Source: Pseudonocardia sp. EC080619-01
Lineage (GTDB): Bacteria > Actinomycetota > Actinomycetes > Mycobacteriales > Pseudonocardiaceae
Direction: 5' to 3'
Assembly (NCBI RefSeq): GCF_001420995.1
Contig: NZ_CP012184.1
Span: 2,154,501 to 2,218,500, forward strand
DNA: 64,000 bases
Part shown: positions 49,638 to 58,368 of the stretch, one piece after another
Layout: every line of letters begins with the position of its first letter
Position numbering within the stretch: position 1 is the stretch's first letter
Translations under genes and position numbers: made by a program
The notes under the pieces: model-generated
The model's database searches: none
The model's input: only the letters and a program-made list of their open reading frames with translations
Told to the model about the DNA's origin: nothing

Positions 49638-50783
49638 ATGCCCGTCACCCTGACCGAGGACCAGGCCGACCTGGCCACCGCGATCGGCGAGTTCTGCCGT
49701 CGCGAGATCGGCTCGAAGGAACGCCGCGACGAGCTCACCGACCACGGGAGGCACCCGCACTCCGAGGAGATCTACCGGAAGATGGCCGACGTCGGCTGGC
49801 TCGGCATCGCCGCCCCCGAGGAGTACGGCGGCGCCGGGCAGGGCATGCGCGAGCTGCTGGTCTTCCTGGAGGAGACCGCGTACGGCCAGGCCCCGATCTC
49901 CGGGTTCGGCACGACGATCATCACCGCGGCCGCGATCGAGAAGTTCGGCACCGAGGCCCAGAAGCAGGAGCTGCTCGGCGGCATGTGCCGCGGCGACGTG
50001 CTGTCGATCTCCATGTCCGAGCCCGAGGCCGGTTCCGACGTCGGTGGTCTGACGTGCAAGGCCACCAGGACGGAGAACGGCTGGCGGATCGACGGCCAGA
50101 AGACCTGGTGCTCCAACGCGCACATCGCCTCGCACATCCTGCTCGTCGCGCGCACCTCGACCGAGGGCGGCAAGCACGACGGCCTGACGATGTTCGTCGT
50201 GCCGGCCGGTGCGGCGGGCCTGAGCGTCCACGGCATCGAGACGATGGGCGGCAAGGAGGTCAACGACCTCTACTTCGACGGGTGCGAGCTGCCCGCCGAC
50301 GCCGTCGTCGGCACCGAGGGCCAGGGCTGGAAGCAGCTGATGGCCGGGCTGAACCTGGAGCGGATGATCCTCGCCGGGCTGATGCTGGGGCTGGCCCGCC
50401 GGGCGTTCGACGACACCGTCGCCTACGTGAAGGAGCGGAAGCAGTTCGGCCGGCCGGTCGGCACCTTCCAGGCCCTGCGGCACCGGATCGCCGACAACGC
50501 CACCGAGCTGGCGGCGACGAAGCTGCTGGTGCACGACACCGCGCGGACGATCGACGAGGCCGAGCCGGGCGCGCTGTTCCCGCGGGAGGCGTCGATGGCC
50601 AAGCTGAAGGCCACCGAGCTGGCCAAGCACCTGTCCCTGGAGGGCATGCAGATGCTCGGCGGCTACGGCTACGCCACCGAGTACGGCATGGAGCGGCTGC
50701 TGCGCCAGAGCGTGGTGTCCACCGTGTACGGCGGGACCAGCGAGATCCAGCGCGACATCATCGGCAAGACCTACGGGCTCTGA
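49638..50783 (+). CDS. Acyl-CoA dehydrogenase
   Basis: 381 residues. Family signatures: SMSEPEAGSDVGGLTCKATRTENGWRIDGQKTWCSNA (FAD/substrate loop), VAYVKERKQFGRPVGTFQALRHRIAD, and the C-terminal QMLGGYGYATEYGMERLLRQSVVSTVYGGTSEIQRDIIGKTYGL. Flavoenzyme forming the 2,3-double bond of acyl-CoA. AGGAGG lies about nine bases before the ATG, in the same operon as the GntR gene (13 bases apart). The catalytic Glu position is not fixed by eye. Works with the divergent acyl-CoA ligase. Confidence 0.94.
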   Translation: MPVTLTEDQADLATAIGEFCRREIGSKERRDELTDHGRHPHSEEIYRKMADVGWLGIAAPEEYGGAGQGMRELLVFLEETAYGQAPISGFGTTIITAAAIEKFGTEAQKQELLGGMCRGDVLSISMSEPEAGSDVGGLTCKATRTENGWRIDGQKTWCSNAHIASHILLVARTSTEGGKHDGLTMFVVPAGAAGLSVHGIETMGGKEVNDLYFDGCELPADAVVGTEGQGWKQLMAGLNLERMILAGLMLGLARRAFDDTVAYVKERKQFGRPVGTFQALRHRIADNATELAATKLLVHDTARTIDEAEPGALFPREASMAKLKATELAKHLSLEGMQMLGGYGYATEYGMERLLRQSVVSTVYGGTSEIQRDIIGKTYGL

Positions 50784-50793
50784 CGGCACCGGT

Positions 50794-50826
50794 CCCGGGC
50801 GGGCCGGTCGCGCCCGCCCGCCCGGG
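50794..50826. terminator. GC-rich hairpin between acyl-CoA dehydrogenase and glycosyltransferase
   Basis: CCCGGGCGGGC pairs with GCCCGCCCGGG across an 11-base loop, between two convergent stops. Probable bidirectional terminator without a U-tract. Confidence 0.6.
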
Positions 50827-50834
50827 GCCGGCGG

Positions 50835-52193
50835 TCAGGCCGAGAGCGGCTGACGTCGCGCGGCGTCACCGGGGCCGGGCTGCTGCGGCGGCGGGAAGCC
50901 ACTGACCGTCCCGGACGTCTGCGCGGCCTCCCGGGCCGCGCGCCGGACGTGCGCGGGGACCGTGCTCGCCCGCCGCGGGGGCAGCATCGGCGGCACCGCA
51001 CCGCCGGCCCGGCGCACCTCGCGTGAGCGGCGCAGGTAGGCCCAGCCGCCTCGGGCCAGCCGGGCACCGCGCTGTGCGGCACCGGCCTCGGGCACGGCGT
51101 CGCCCGCCCCGGCCTCGCGGGCGGAGATGTGGCGCAGCCGGGCGACGGCGGCGGGCAGCCGGCGCAGGGCTGCGGAGCGGCCCTGCGGGGACAGCGCGAC
51201 CTTGGCCAGGAAGCTGCCCAGGCCGACCGCGTAGCCCTCCATCTGCTTGCGCAGGGCCTCCTGGTCGGGGCGGTGGTGGTGCCACAGGTAGGCCCCGGGC
51301 AGGTAGCCCAGGACGTGCCCGGCCAGGATCATGCGGACCAGGAACTCACCGTCCTCGCCGCCGTGGGTGGGGGTGCCCGGGCCCATGGCCTCGTCGAAGC
51401 CGCCGACCGAGCGGGCGGCGGTGGCGCGCACGGCGAGGTTGGCGCCGATGCCGAGCAGGCCGGGGGCGAACGGGAAGATCGGGGAGTCCGGCGGGGGCGC
51501 GGCGAGGGAGAACCGGCGGGCGGTGAAGCCCTTGTTCCAGGCCAGGGCGGTGTCGGCGGCGCGTTCCTCGGGGCTGCCCAGGCGGGCGGCGAGGACGGGG
51601 CCCGACACGCAGGCCAGGTCGGGGTCGGCGGCGAAGGCGCCGGCGATGCGGGAGGCCCAGGCGGGGTCGACCTCGGTGTCGTCGTCGGTGAAGGCGACCA
51701 GGTCGGTGCGGGCCTCGGCGAGGCCGCGGTTGCGCCCGACCGAGGCGCCGCGGCGGGGTTCGCGGACGTAGCGGACCCGGGGTGAGCCGGTGGCGGTGAC
51801 GGCCTGCTGGGTGCGTTCGTCGTCGGGGTCGTTGTCGACGACGACGACCGAGAGGGCGGGGTGGTCGGAGGCGAGCACGGCGCGCAGGCAGCGGGCGAGG
51901 GACTCGGGGCGGTTGCGGGTCGCGACGACCACGGTGACCGGGTCCGATCCGACCGGCGCCCGGTCGACCGCACCGGCGGGCGGCAGGGCCGCGATGGCCA
52001 TCGCCAGCTCGGCCGCGCCGGCCCGTCCGTTCCGCAGCGGCACGGTCACCTGGTCCTGCGGGGTCCCGTCCACGGTGATCAGCAGCCGGGCGGCACCGAA
52101 GCGCGGGTCGACCACGAGGTCGGCAGCGGGGGCGAGCCGGTCCAGCTCGCCCACCCACGTCGGTCCGTCCGGGTTCGTCGCCATGCACACCAT
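50835..52193 (-). CDS. Glycosyltransferase family 2
   Basis: 452 residues. A GT-A fold sits after an N-terminal extension of about 95 residues: VTVVVATRNRPESLARCLRAVLAS, VVVVDNDPDDERTQQAV, ARTDLVAFTDDDTEVDPAWAS (DxD-type acids), and GGFDEAMGPGTPTHGGEDGEFLVRMILAG (acceptor-loop acids). The C-terminal 130 residues are basic, Ala/Arg/Pro-rich. No transmembrane helix is obvious, so cytoplasmic. It probably adds a sugar to a cell-surface polymer or secondary metabolite. Two ATGs three codons apart are possible starts, with no clear ribosome site. No other glycan genes adjoin it. Confidence 0.9.
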   Translation of the reverse strand: MVCMATNPDGPTWVGELDRLAPAADLVVDPRFGAARLLITVDGTPQDQVTVPLRNGRAGAAELAMAIAALPPAGAVDRAPVGSDPVTVVVATRNRPESLARCLRAVLASDHPALSVVVVDNDPDDERTQQAVTATGSPRVRYVREPRRGASVGRNRGLAEARTDLVAFTDDDTEVDPAWASRIAGAFAADPDLACVSGPVLAARLGSPEERAADTALAWNKGFTARRFSLAAPPPDSPIFPFAPGLLGIGANLAVRATAARSVGGFDEAMGPGTPTHGGEDGEFLVRMILAGHVLGYLPGAYLWHHHRPDQEALRKQMEGYAVGLGSFLAKVALSPQGRSAALRRLPAAVARLRHISAREAGAGDAVPEAGAAQRGARLARGGWAYLRRSREVRRAGGAVPPMLPPRRASTVPAHVRRAAREAAQTSGTVSGFPPPQQPGPGDAARRQPLSA

Positions 52194-52272
52194 GGTGCTC
52201 ACCGCGGCTGTGACGACGCTGAGACGTCCCCCGGGAGGAGGTCCGCTGTGGCGGAGCACACCCGGCCGGCGG

Positions 52273-52662
52273 TCACCGGCCGGCGACCGCCCGCGACCGC
52301 GCCACGACGACGTCGGGCACCCGCTCGTTGATCCACCCGATCAGGCCGGTGAGGTGGCCGGTGACGTCGCGGCCCAGCGCGGTGAGCCGGTAGCCGACCT
52401 GGGGCGGCGAGGTGGGGGCCACCTCGCGGTGCACGAAGCCGTCGGCCTCCAGGGTGCGCAGGGTCTGGGCCAGCATCTTCTCGCTGACCCCGCCGATGGT
52501 GCGGCGCAGCGCGGAGAACCGGAGTTCCTCCCGGGACAGCGCGACCAGCACGAGCACCGCCCACTTGGACGTCACGTGGTCGAGCACCGTACGTGCCGGG
52601 CAGTCGCTGTCGAACGCGTCACCCGGCCCGAACCACTCGACGGCCCCGACCTGCGTGCTCAC
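52273..52662 (-). CDS. HxlR/DUF24 redox-type regulator, QorR-like
   Basis: 129 residues. HxlR winged helix with Cys21 in SDCPARTVLDHVTSKWAVLVLVAL, the single conserved cysteine used for quinone or disulfide sensing in QorR/HypR-type proteins. Recognition helix GGVSEKMLAQTLRTLEADGFVHRE and wing VGYRLTALGRDV follow. It is divergent from a quinone-oxidoreductase-like gene with a perfect 19-base palindrome between them, as in corynebacterial qorR/qor2. Confidence 0.93.
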   Translation of the reverse strand: MSTQVGAVEWFGPGDAFDSDCPARTVLDHVTSKWAVLVLVALSREELRFSALRRTIGGVSEKMLAQTLRTLEADGFVHREVAPTSPPQVGYRLTALGRDVTGHLTGLIGWINERVPDVVVARSRAVAGR

Positions 52663-52692
52663 ATCGGCCTCCCGTGCTTACCCGAAGGTGCG

Positions 52693-52711
52693 TACTTACT
52701 TTTCGTAAGTA
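52693..52711. promoter_or_regulatory. HxlR operator TACTTAC-N5-GTAAGTA
   Basis: Perfect 7-base arms with spacer TTTTC, 30 bases from the HxlR start and 49 bases from the divergent oxidoreductase ATG. This is the expected form for DUF24 regulators and covers both promoters. Confidence 0.88.
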
Positions 52712-52760
52712 GAGCACACATCGTGGGTACGACAGGGATCGCGAACGAGGAGGAACGACG

Positions 52761-53591
52761 ATGATCGTGGTGACCGGAGCGAGCGGGCGGCTGGGCCGCG
52801 CGGCGGTACGGGCCCTGCTGGAGACCGTGCCCGCCGAGGGGATCGCCGTGCTGGTGCGCGACCCCGCCTCGGTGACGGACCTGGCCGCGGCCGGCGTCGT
52901 CGTGCGCCGGGGCGACTACGAGGACCCGGCCTCCCTGAAGGAGGCCTTCACCGGCGCCGACCGGCTGCTGTTCGTGTCCGGTTCCGATGTGACACCCGGC
53001 GTGCGCGCACGCCAGCACGGCAACGTGGTGCGCGCGGCGGCCGAGGCGGGCGCCGGGCAGGTCGTGTACACCAGCGCCATCGCGGCGGACGCCGAGGGCG
53101 GCGCCCCCGGGTTCCTCGCCGACCACACGACGACCGAGGCCCTGCTGCGCGACTCCGGCCTGCCTGTGACGCTGCTTCGCAACACCTTCTACACCGATCT
53201 GTTCGTGAACCGGGACGCCGTCGCGCACGCCGTCGCGACCGGCGCCACGGTCGCCGCGGACGAGGGCCGGGCGCTCAACACCGCCACGATCGACGACCTG
53301 GCCCGGGCCGCCGCCGCGGTGCTGACCTCCGACGGCCACACCGGCCGCTCGTACGAGCTGCGCGGGCCGCTGTGGACCTTCGACGAGCTCGCCGCGGTGA
53401 TCGGCGAGGAGTCGGGGACGCCGGTCGTCCACCGGGGACCGACGCCGGAGGAGGCCGGTGACCACGCGTTCCTCGGGTCGCTGGTGTCGTCGGGCCTGTT
53501 CGCCGAGCCGTCGGACGACCTGGACGGGCTGCTGGGTCGCCCGGCCACCGGCATCCGCGAGGTCGTGCGGGCGGCGCTCGACCGGTCCTGA
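52761..53591 (+). CDS. NmrA-type NAD(P)H:quinone oxidoreductase (QOR2-like)
   Basis: 276 residues, atypical SDR. NAD(P)-binding VVTGASGRLGRAAVRALL, then VRRGDYEDPASLKEAFTGADRLLFVSGSD and VVYTSAIAADAEGGAPGFLADHTTTEALLRDSGLPVTLLRNTFY, all as in QOR2/YtfG proteins. It reduces quinones with NADPH. AGGAGG precedes the ATG. The divergent HxlR sensor would derepress it under electrophile or disulfide stress. Confidence 0.92.
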   Translation: MIVVTGASGRLGRAAVRALLETVPAEGIAVLVRDPASVTDLAAAGVVVRRGDYEDPASLKEAFTGADRLLFVSGSDVTPGVRARQHGNVVRAAAEAGAGQVVYTSAIAADAEGGAPGFLADHTTTEALLRDSGLPVTLLRNTFYTDLFVNRDAVAHAVATGATVAADEGRALNTATIDDLARAAAAVLTSDGHTGRSYELRGPLWTFDELAAVIGEESGTPVVHRGPTPEEAGDHAFLGSLVSSGLFAEPSDDLDGLLGRPATGIREVVRAALDRS

Positions 53592-53631
53592 CCACCGGTC
53601 CGGGAACAAGGACGGCCGCACCCCGGTTGTG

Positions 53632-53645
53632 GTTGATGTATCAAC
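53632..53645. promoter_or_regulatory. Palindrome GTTGAT-GT-ATCAAC before the TPR gene
   Basis: Perfect 6-base arms about 27 bases before the TPR start. It resembles MarR-type half-sites. The likely regulator is not encoded next to it. Confidence 0.45.
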
Positions 53646-53672
53646 TTCCACGACGCCGAAGGAGGCCGAGCG

Positions 53673-54023
53673 ATGAACTTCCTGCCCTGGACCCTGGACG
53701 AGGTCACGGCTCCGGCCGACCGGTGGGAGCGCGCGAGCTACCTGTTCGACTCCGGCGACCACGTCGGGGCCGCCCGGATCCTCGCGGACCTGGCCACCGA
53801 GGAGCCCGGCGCGGATGCGGTCCGGCTGCTGCTGGCCCGGGCGTACTACCACTCGGCCCAGCTCGGACGCGCCGAGTCGGAGCTGCGTGAGCTGGTGGAG
53901 CGCGTCCCGTCCGACGGGTACGCCCACCTGCTGCTGGGGCGCACCCTGCAGCGGCGGTCCCGGCACGACGACGCCGCGCCGCACCTGCGGCTGGCCGGCG
54001 CGCTCGGGGTCACCGCGGACTGA
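53673..54023 (+). CDS. TPR-repeat protein
   Basis: 116 residues with two to three tetratricopeptide-like helical pairs: WERASYLFDSGDHVGAARILADLA, AVRLLLARAYYHSAQLGRAESELRELVER, and AHLLLGRTLQRRSRHDDAAPHLRLA. Ala/Gly/Tyr at TPR consensus positions. Acts as a small adaptor; partner unknown. GAAGGAGG precedes the ATG. It is monocistronic between the oxidoreductase and a terminator. Confidence 0.87.
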   Translation: MNFLPWTLDEVTAPADRWERASYLFDSGDHVGAARILADLATEEPGADAVRLLLARAYYHSAQLGRAESELRELVERVPSDGYAHLLLGRTLQRRSRHDDAAPHLRLAGALGVTAD

Positions 54024-54031
54024 CCCCGCCA

Positions 54032-54061
54032 GGGCGGCACCGGGACGACCCGGTGCCGCCC
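54032..54061. terminator. Perfect bidirectional hairpin between TPR and GH16 genes
   Basis: A 13-bp stem GGGCGGCACCGGG with loop ACGA and its full complement between two convergent stops. Shortest loop and most stable stem seen in the window. Confidence 0.85.
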
Positions 54062-54067
54062 GGCCGG

Positions 54068-55603
54068 TCAGTCGTCGTCGAGGTCGTAGATCCGGACCCA
54101 GTCGACCTCGTAGGTCGCCGGCTGCATGTCGCCGCCGAAGAAGTTGTCGAGCTGGATCGTCAGGTGCCCGCTGGGCATGTCCTGGATGGCGCGCCGGCCG
54201 GCCTGCGCCCCGCCGGAGAAGCTGAACCACTCCTCGCCGTCGATGAAGCCCTTGATGTGGTCCGGGGTCCACTCGACCGCGACGTTGTGCCACTCCGAGA
54301 GCGGCTCCCCGCAGTCGGTCTCGCGGACGAACTCCTGCTGGATCGCACCGCGGCCGTGCGGGTAGTGGATGAACGCCTCGGCGCACTGCTCGCCGGGGGC
54401 ACCGTTCTCCAGGAAGTCGTACTCGCCGTCCTGGGGCCACCGGTCCGACTGCGGCCAGATGATCAGCAGCGGGTGGTACTGCCTGCCGTTGTCCGGGCCG
54501 TTCGCCTCGGAGCGGACGCGGGCCTCCCAGCGGCCGTACTGCTGGTTGAACTTCGAGGAGATCCACGCCGAGTCGCCGTTGCGCAGCCCGGTCTGGACGA
54601 GCTTCTCCCCGTCGACGGTGGAGCGGCTGAGGCAGCGGCCGCCGTTGCCGTCGTGCCCCGGCCAGCACTCGCCGGGGTGGTTCCACCGCTCAGGGTCGGG
54701 CCGCCCGGTGTAGTCGAACTCGTCGGACGCCGGCAGCGGGGTCCCCCAGCCGAACCGCTCGGCGGCGGTCGGTGCGCCGGGTTTCGGGACGCTCTGGTCG
54801 GCGGGCCGCGCGGACGGGTCGGGTCCGTCGGCGGGGTCCTCGGCGGGCTCCGCCGCGGGGTCCTCGGCCGGGGTCCCGGCCGGGTCCTCCGCGGGCCCCG
54901 CCGCCGGGTCCGTGGGGTCTGCGGCCGGATCCCCGGGGTCCTCCCCCTGGCCCGCGGGGTCCTCCCCCGGACCCGCGGGCCCCGCGCCCGGGGCGGAGGG
55001 CTCCTCGGCCGGAGCGGCCGGACCGGCCGGGTCCTTCGCAGGATCGGCGGGGTCCGCGGGCTCGTCCGCCGGACCGCCGGGCCGCTCCGCCGGACCCGCG
55101 GGGCGTTCGGGCGGGGCGCCCGCCGGTTCCTCCGCCGGGCCTGCCGGGCCTGCCGGATCGGCCGGGTCCGCCGCGGGGGCCGGATCCGCCGGGTCCACCG
55201 GTTCGGCCGCGCGGGCCGGACCCTGCCCCGGGCCACCGGCCGGGTCGCCCCCGGGCTCCGGCTCCTCCGGGCCCGGCGCCGCCCGGGGGGCGGGATCCGC
55301 GTCCGCCGGGGGGCCGCTGTCCTGGCCCGGTGGCGGGTCGGCCTCCGCCGTACCCGACGACGAGCGCAGTGCCGATCCCGACGCGGGGACCGGCCCGAGA
55401 CCGCCCGGCTCCGGGTCCGGCGTGTCCGCGCCCGCCGCGGGCGGAGCGCCCGGGACGGGGACCCCGGACACGGGGGGTGTGGCAGGCGGCGCGCCACTCA
55501 CCCCGTCGGCGAGGGCGAGCCCACCGCCGGACACAGCGAGAACACTCGCCGTGACGACCGTTGTCGCGCCGATCACCGTGCGTCGCGCCAGTCCGCGTCT
55601 CAT
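54068..55603 (-). CDS. Secreted GH16 glycoside hydrolase with Pro/Ala/Asp-rich linker
   Basis: 511 residues. Signal peptide (RRGLARRTVIGATTVVTASVLAVSGGGLALADG) is followed by a roughly 230-residue low-complexity region of DPA/DPAD/GPAEEPA repeats, then a beta-jelly-roll GH16 domain (about 285-511). The catalytic motif is DGEYDFLE: Glu394 nucleophile, Asp396, Glu399 acid/base. Cys pairs suggest extracytoplasmic disulfides. It probably cuts beta-1,3- or 1,3-1,4-glucan, or agar-like glycans; the linker may span the wall. Convergent with the TPR gene. Confidence 0.9.
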   Translation of the reverse strand: MRRGLARRTVIGATTVVTASVLAVSGGGLALADGVSGAPPATPPVSGVPVPGAPPAAGADTPDPEPGGLGPVPASGSALRSSSGTAEADPPPGQDSGPPADADPAPRAAPGPEEPEPGGDPAGGPGQGPARAAEPVDPADPAPAADPADPAGPAGPAEEPAGAPPERPAGPAERPGGPADEPADPADPAKDPAGPAAPAEEPSAPGAGPAGPGEDPAGQGEDPGDPAADPTDPAAGPAEDPAGTPAEDPAAEPAEDPADGPDPSARPADQSVPKPGAPTAAERFGWGTPLPASDEFDYTGRPDPERWNHPGECWPGHDGNGGRCLSRSTVDGEKLVQTGLRNGDSAWISSKFNQQYGRWEARVRSEANGPDNGRQYHPLLIIWPQSDRWPQDGEYDFLENGAPGEQCAEAFIHYPHGRGAIQQEFVRETDCGEPLSEWHNVAVEWTPDHIKGFIDGEEWFSFSGGAQAGRRAIQDMPSGHLTIQLDNFFGGDMQPATYEVDWVRIYDLDDD

Positions 55604-55846
55604 GGCTCCGATCCGCTCCCGTCCGTGTCCGGCTTGTCCGATATGGCGGACGTTAGAGGCGTTCCGTGCACGACACCCACGCGTTCCACCCGTCGGTGGG
55701 GTGAGCCCACCCGGTCGTGGGTCCCCCGGCCCGGGCAGCGCGGTGACGATGCGGCAGCGGGCGCGGGACGGGCGGGCACCCGGTGACCGGGGTGACGCGG
55801 GAGAGGCACGAGGTGCCCCGCGTCCGGGTGGCGACGACGGCCGGGC

Positions 55847-57085
55847 TCAGCCGCGGCGGCCCGGCAGGGTCTCCGGCGCCCGCCACCACACCACGGCCGC
55901 CACCAGGGACAACGCGCCCGTCAGCGCGAAGGCGGGCCCGTACCCGAGTCCCTCCGCGAGGGCCCCGGCGACCAGCGGGCCGGCGATCGCGCCGAGATCG
56001 GCCGCCATCTGGAACCCCGCGAGCACCGGACCTCCGCTCGCCCGTTCCCCGATGACGTCCGCGACCGACGCGTTCAGCGGCGGGTTCACCAGACCGCTGC
56101 CCAGACCCGCGACGAGGGACAGGACCAGGAACAGCCACGGCGCCGACACGTAGCCGAGCACCGCGGTCGCGAGCCCGGACACCACGAGCCCGGCGATCAG
56201 CGGCGGCCGGCGGCCCGCTCGGTCGGCGACCCGACCGGCGAGCAGCAGGGTCGCCGCGTTCCCGACGGCGAAGACCGACAGCGCGACCCCGCCGAACGCG
56301 TCCTCCCGGCCGAGCGTCTCGACCACCATCAGCGGCACGAGCGCCACCCGGACACCGAAGACCGCCCAGCCGTTCGCGAAGTTCCCGATCAGCGACGCCC
56401 GGTACGCGCGGTGCCGCAGCGCCCCGGAGAACCGGGCGGCCGGGACCGGTCCGCCGTCGGCGGCCCCGTCGCCGTCGTCCGTACCGGCCCGCGCGGGACG
56501 GCGCAGCATCCGCCCGCACACCGCGAGGACCAGCACGAGCAGTCCGGCGTAGACCAGGAACGGGGCCCGGACGTCGATCGCGGCGAGCGTCCCGCCCAGC
56601 AGCGGGCCGCCGATGTTGCCGAGCAGGAACCCGGTCGCCCACACGCCGGTGGCCCGTCCGCGCAGGTGCGGGGGCGCGATCCGGACCAGCAGCGACACCG
56701 CCGAGATCGTGAACATCGTCGACCCGATCCCGGCGACGAGCCGGAGCGCGATCAGCTGCCAGTACGCCGTGGCGAAGGCCAGTTCCGCCGTCGTCACGGC
56801 GACCACGGCCAGACCCCACACGAACACCGGCAGCTCACCGAAGCGGCCCACGACCGAGCCGGCCAGCGGGGCGAAGACCAGCCGGGAGAACGCGAACACG
56901 CTGATCACCGCGGAGGCCGCCGTGATCCCGACGTCGAACGAGCGGACGAACGCGGGCAGCACCGGCGCGACCAGCCCGAACCCGACGGCGATCATGAAGG
57001 CGGCGCCGGCCAGGACGTGGATCTCGCGCGGCAGCGACTCCCGCGGGGCGGGTACGGCGGGGACCCGGTCGTCCTGCTCGACCAC
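55847..57085 (-). CDS. MFS transporter
   Basis: 412 residues, 12 segments. Start LPREIHVLAGAAFMIAVGFGLVAPVLPAFVRSFDVGITAASAVISVFAFSRLVFAPLAGSVVGRFGE is like the MdtG/YjiJ-type drug exporters, with ALRLVAGIGSTMFTISAVSLLVR and LRGRATGVWATGFLLGNIGGPLLGG. A Gly/Asp-rich loop (about 205-225) separates halves. The substrate is unknown. It is divergent from the methyltransferase gene, about 92 bases between starts. The 240 bases after its stop hold only hairpins. Confidence 0.9.
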   Translation of the reverse strand: MVEQDDRVPAVPAPRESLPREIHVLAGAAFMIAVGFGLVAPVLPAFVRSFDVGITAASAVISVFAFSRLVFAPLAGSVVGRFGELPVFVWGLAVVAVTTAELAFATAYWQLIALRLVAGIGSTMFTISAVSLLVRIAPPHLRGRATGVWATGFLLGNIGGPLLGGTLAAIDVRAPFLVYAGLLVLVLAVCGRMLRRPARAGTDDGDGAADGGPVPAARFSGALRHRAYRASLIGNFANGWAVFGVRVALVPLMVVETLGREDAFGGVALSVFAVGNAATLLLAGRVADRAGRRPPLIAGLVVSGLATAVLGYVSAPWLFLVLSLVAGLGSGLVNPPLNASVADVIGERASGGPVLAGFQMAADLGAIAGPLVAGALAEGLGYGPAFALTGALSLVAAVVWWRAPETLPGRRG

Positions 57086-57177
57086 GGTCCCTCCTCCACT
57101 CTCCCGGCCGGGAGACGGTACGCCCGTGCCAGAGCCCGGTGCGCACCCGGCCGCCGGGCATCCGGGAGGGTGAGCGG

Positions 57178-58368
57178 GTGGATCGCGAGGACACCGCCTG
57201 GCTGGACCGGCTCGACGGGCCGGAGGGCACCGCGCTGCTCGACCGGCTCGCCGCGGCCGACCGCTCCGGCGACGCCGCGCTGCGGCTCGGCACCGCCCTG
57301 CGCCGCGAGTACGACGCGACGCTGGTCGCCGACGCGATGGCCGTCGCCGGGCTGCGGGACAAGGCGGCGGCGAAGTTCGCCCGTGCCCCGCGGATGTGGT
57401 TCACCCGCGACGGGCTGGAACAGGCGTCGTCGGAGTCGATCGCCCGGCACCGCGCGGCCCGCTACGCCGGCCGGGACCGGCTCACCGACCTGTGCTGCGG
57501 CATCGGCGGCGACCTGGTCGCCCTCGCCGCGGCCGGGCACGAGGTGACCGGCGTCGATCTCGACCCGGTGCACCTGTGGATGGCCGGGCGCAACGCCGCC
57601 GCCCACGACCGGAGCGTGCGGACCGTCCGCGGCGACGTCCGCGACGCCGACCTGACCGGCGCCGACGGGGTCTTCGTCGACCCGGCCCGGCGCGGTGCGG
57701 GGCGGCGGATGCGCACCGGGGACTCCGAGCCGCCGCTGGACTGGTGCCTCGCCCTGGCCGGACGGGTGGACGCCGTCGGGATCAAGGCCGCTCCCGGCAT
57801 CGACCACGACACCGTCCCGGACGGCTGGGAGATCGAGTTCCTCGCGCTGGGCCGCGACCTCAAGGAGGCGGCGGTCTGGTCGCCCGCGCTGGCCGGGGCG
57901 CGCACCCGGGCCACCGTGGTCGACGGCGACGGCGTGCACTCCGTCGCCGGTGAGCCCGACCCCGAGGACGGGGACACCGGCGTCGCCGTCACCGGGCCGG
58001 GCGGCTGGCTGCTCGACCCGAACCCGGCGGTCACCCGCGCCGGCCTGGTGTCCGGGCTCGCCCGGAGCACCGGGACCAGCCGGATCGACCCCCGGGTCGC
58101 GTTCCTCACCGGCGACGACGAGCCGGGACCGACCCCGTTCGCGCGGCGCCTGCGCGTCATCGACTCCCGGCCCTGGGACCAGAAGCGGCTCCCGCGGGTG
58201 CTGCGCGACCTCGACGTCGGCGCGGTCGACGTGCGGCGCCGCGGCCTCGCCGGGGACGTCGACGCGCTCGCCCGCACGCTGCGCGGGCGCGGCTCGCGTC
58301 GGGCGACGGTCGTCATGACCCGGGTCGAGGACCGGCCGTGGGGCCTGGTCTGCGTCGACCCGGCGTAG
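57178..58368 (+). CDS. SAM-dependent methyltransferase with THUMP-like domain
   Basis: 396 residues; the GTG preceded by GGGAGGG was chosen over an upstream codon that would add 13 residues. SAM motif I LTDLCCGIGGDLVALAAAGHEVTGVDLD; motif IV GVFVDPARRGAGRRM, the DPPY/DPAR-type loop of RNA methyltransferases. The C-terminal GDVDALARTLRGRGSRRATVVMTRVEDRPWGLVCVDP is a THUMP-like domain. This is a conserved actinobacterial protein, likely an RNA methyltransferase. Convergent with VOC gene by zero bases. Confidence 0.9.
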   Translation: MDREDTAWLDRLDGPEGTALLDRLAAADRSGDAALRLGTALRREYDATLVADAMAVAGLRDKAAAKFARAPRMWFTRDGLEQASSESIARHRAARYAGRDRLTDLCCGIGGDLVALAAAGHEVTGVDLDPVHLWMAGRNAAAHDRSVRTVRGDVRDADLTGADGVFVDPARRGAGRRMRTGDSEPPLDWCLALAGRVDAVGIKAAPGIDHDTVPDGWEIEFLALGRDLKEAAVWSPALAGARTRATVVDGDGVHSVAGEPDPEDGDTGVAVTGPGGWLLDPNPAVTRAGLVSGLARSTGTSRIDPRVAFLTGDDEPGPTPFARRLRVIDSRPWDQKRLPRVLRDLDVGAVDVRRRGLAGDVDALARTLRGRGSRRATVVMTRVEDRPWGLVCVDPA

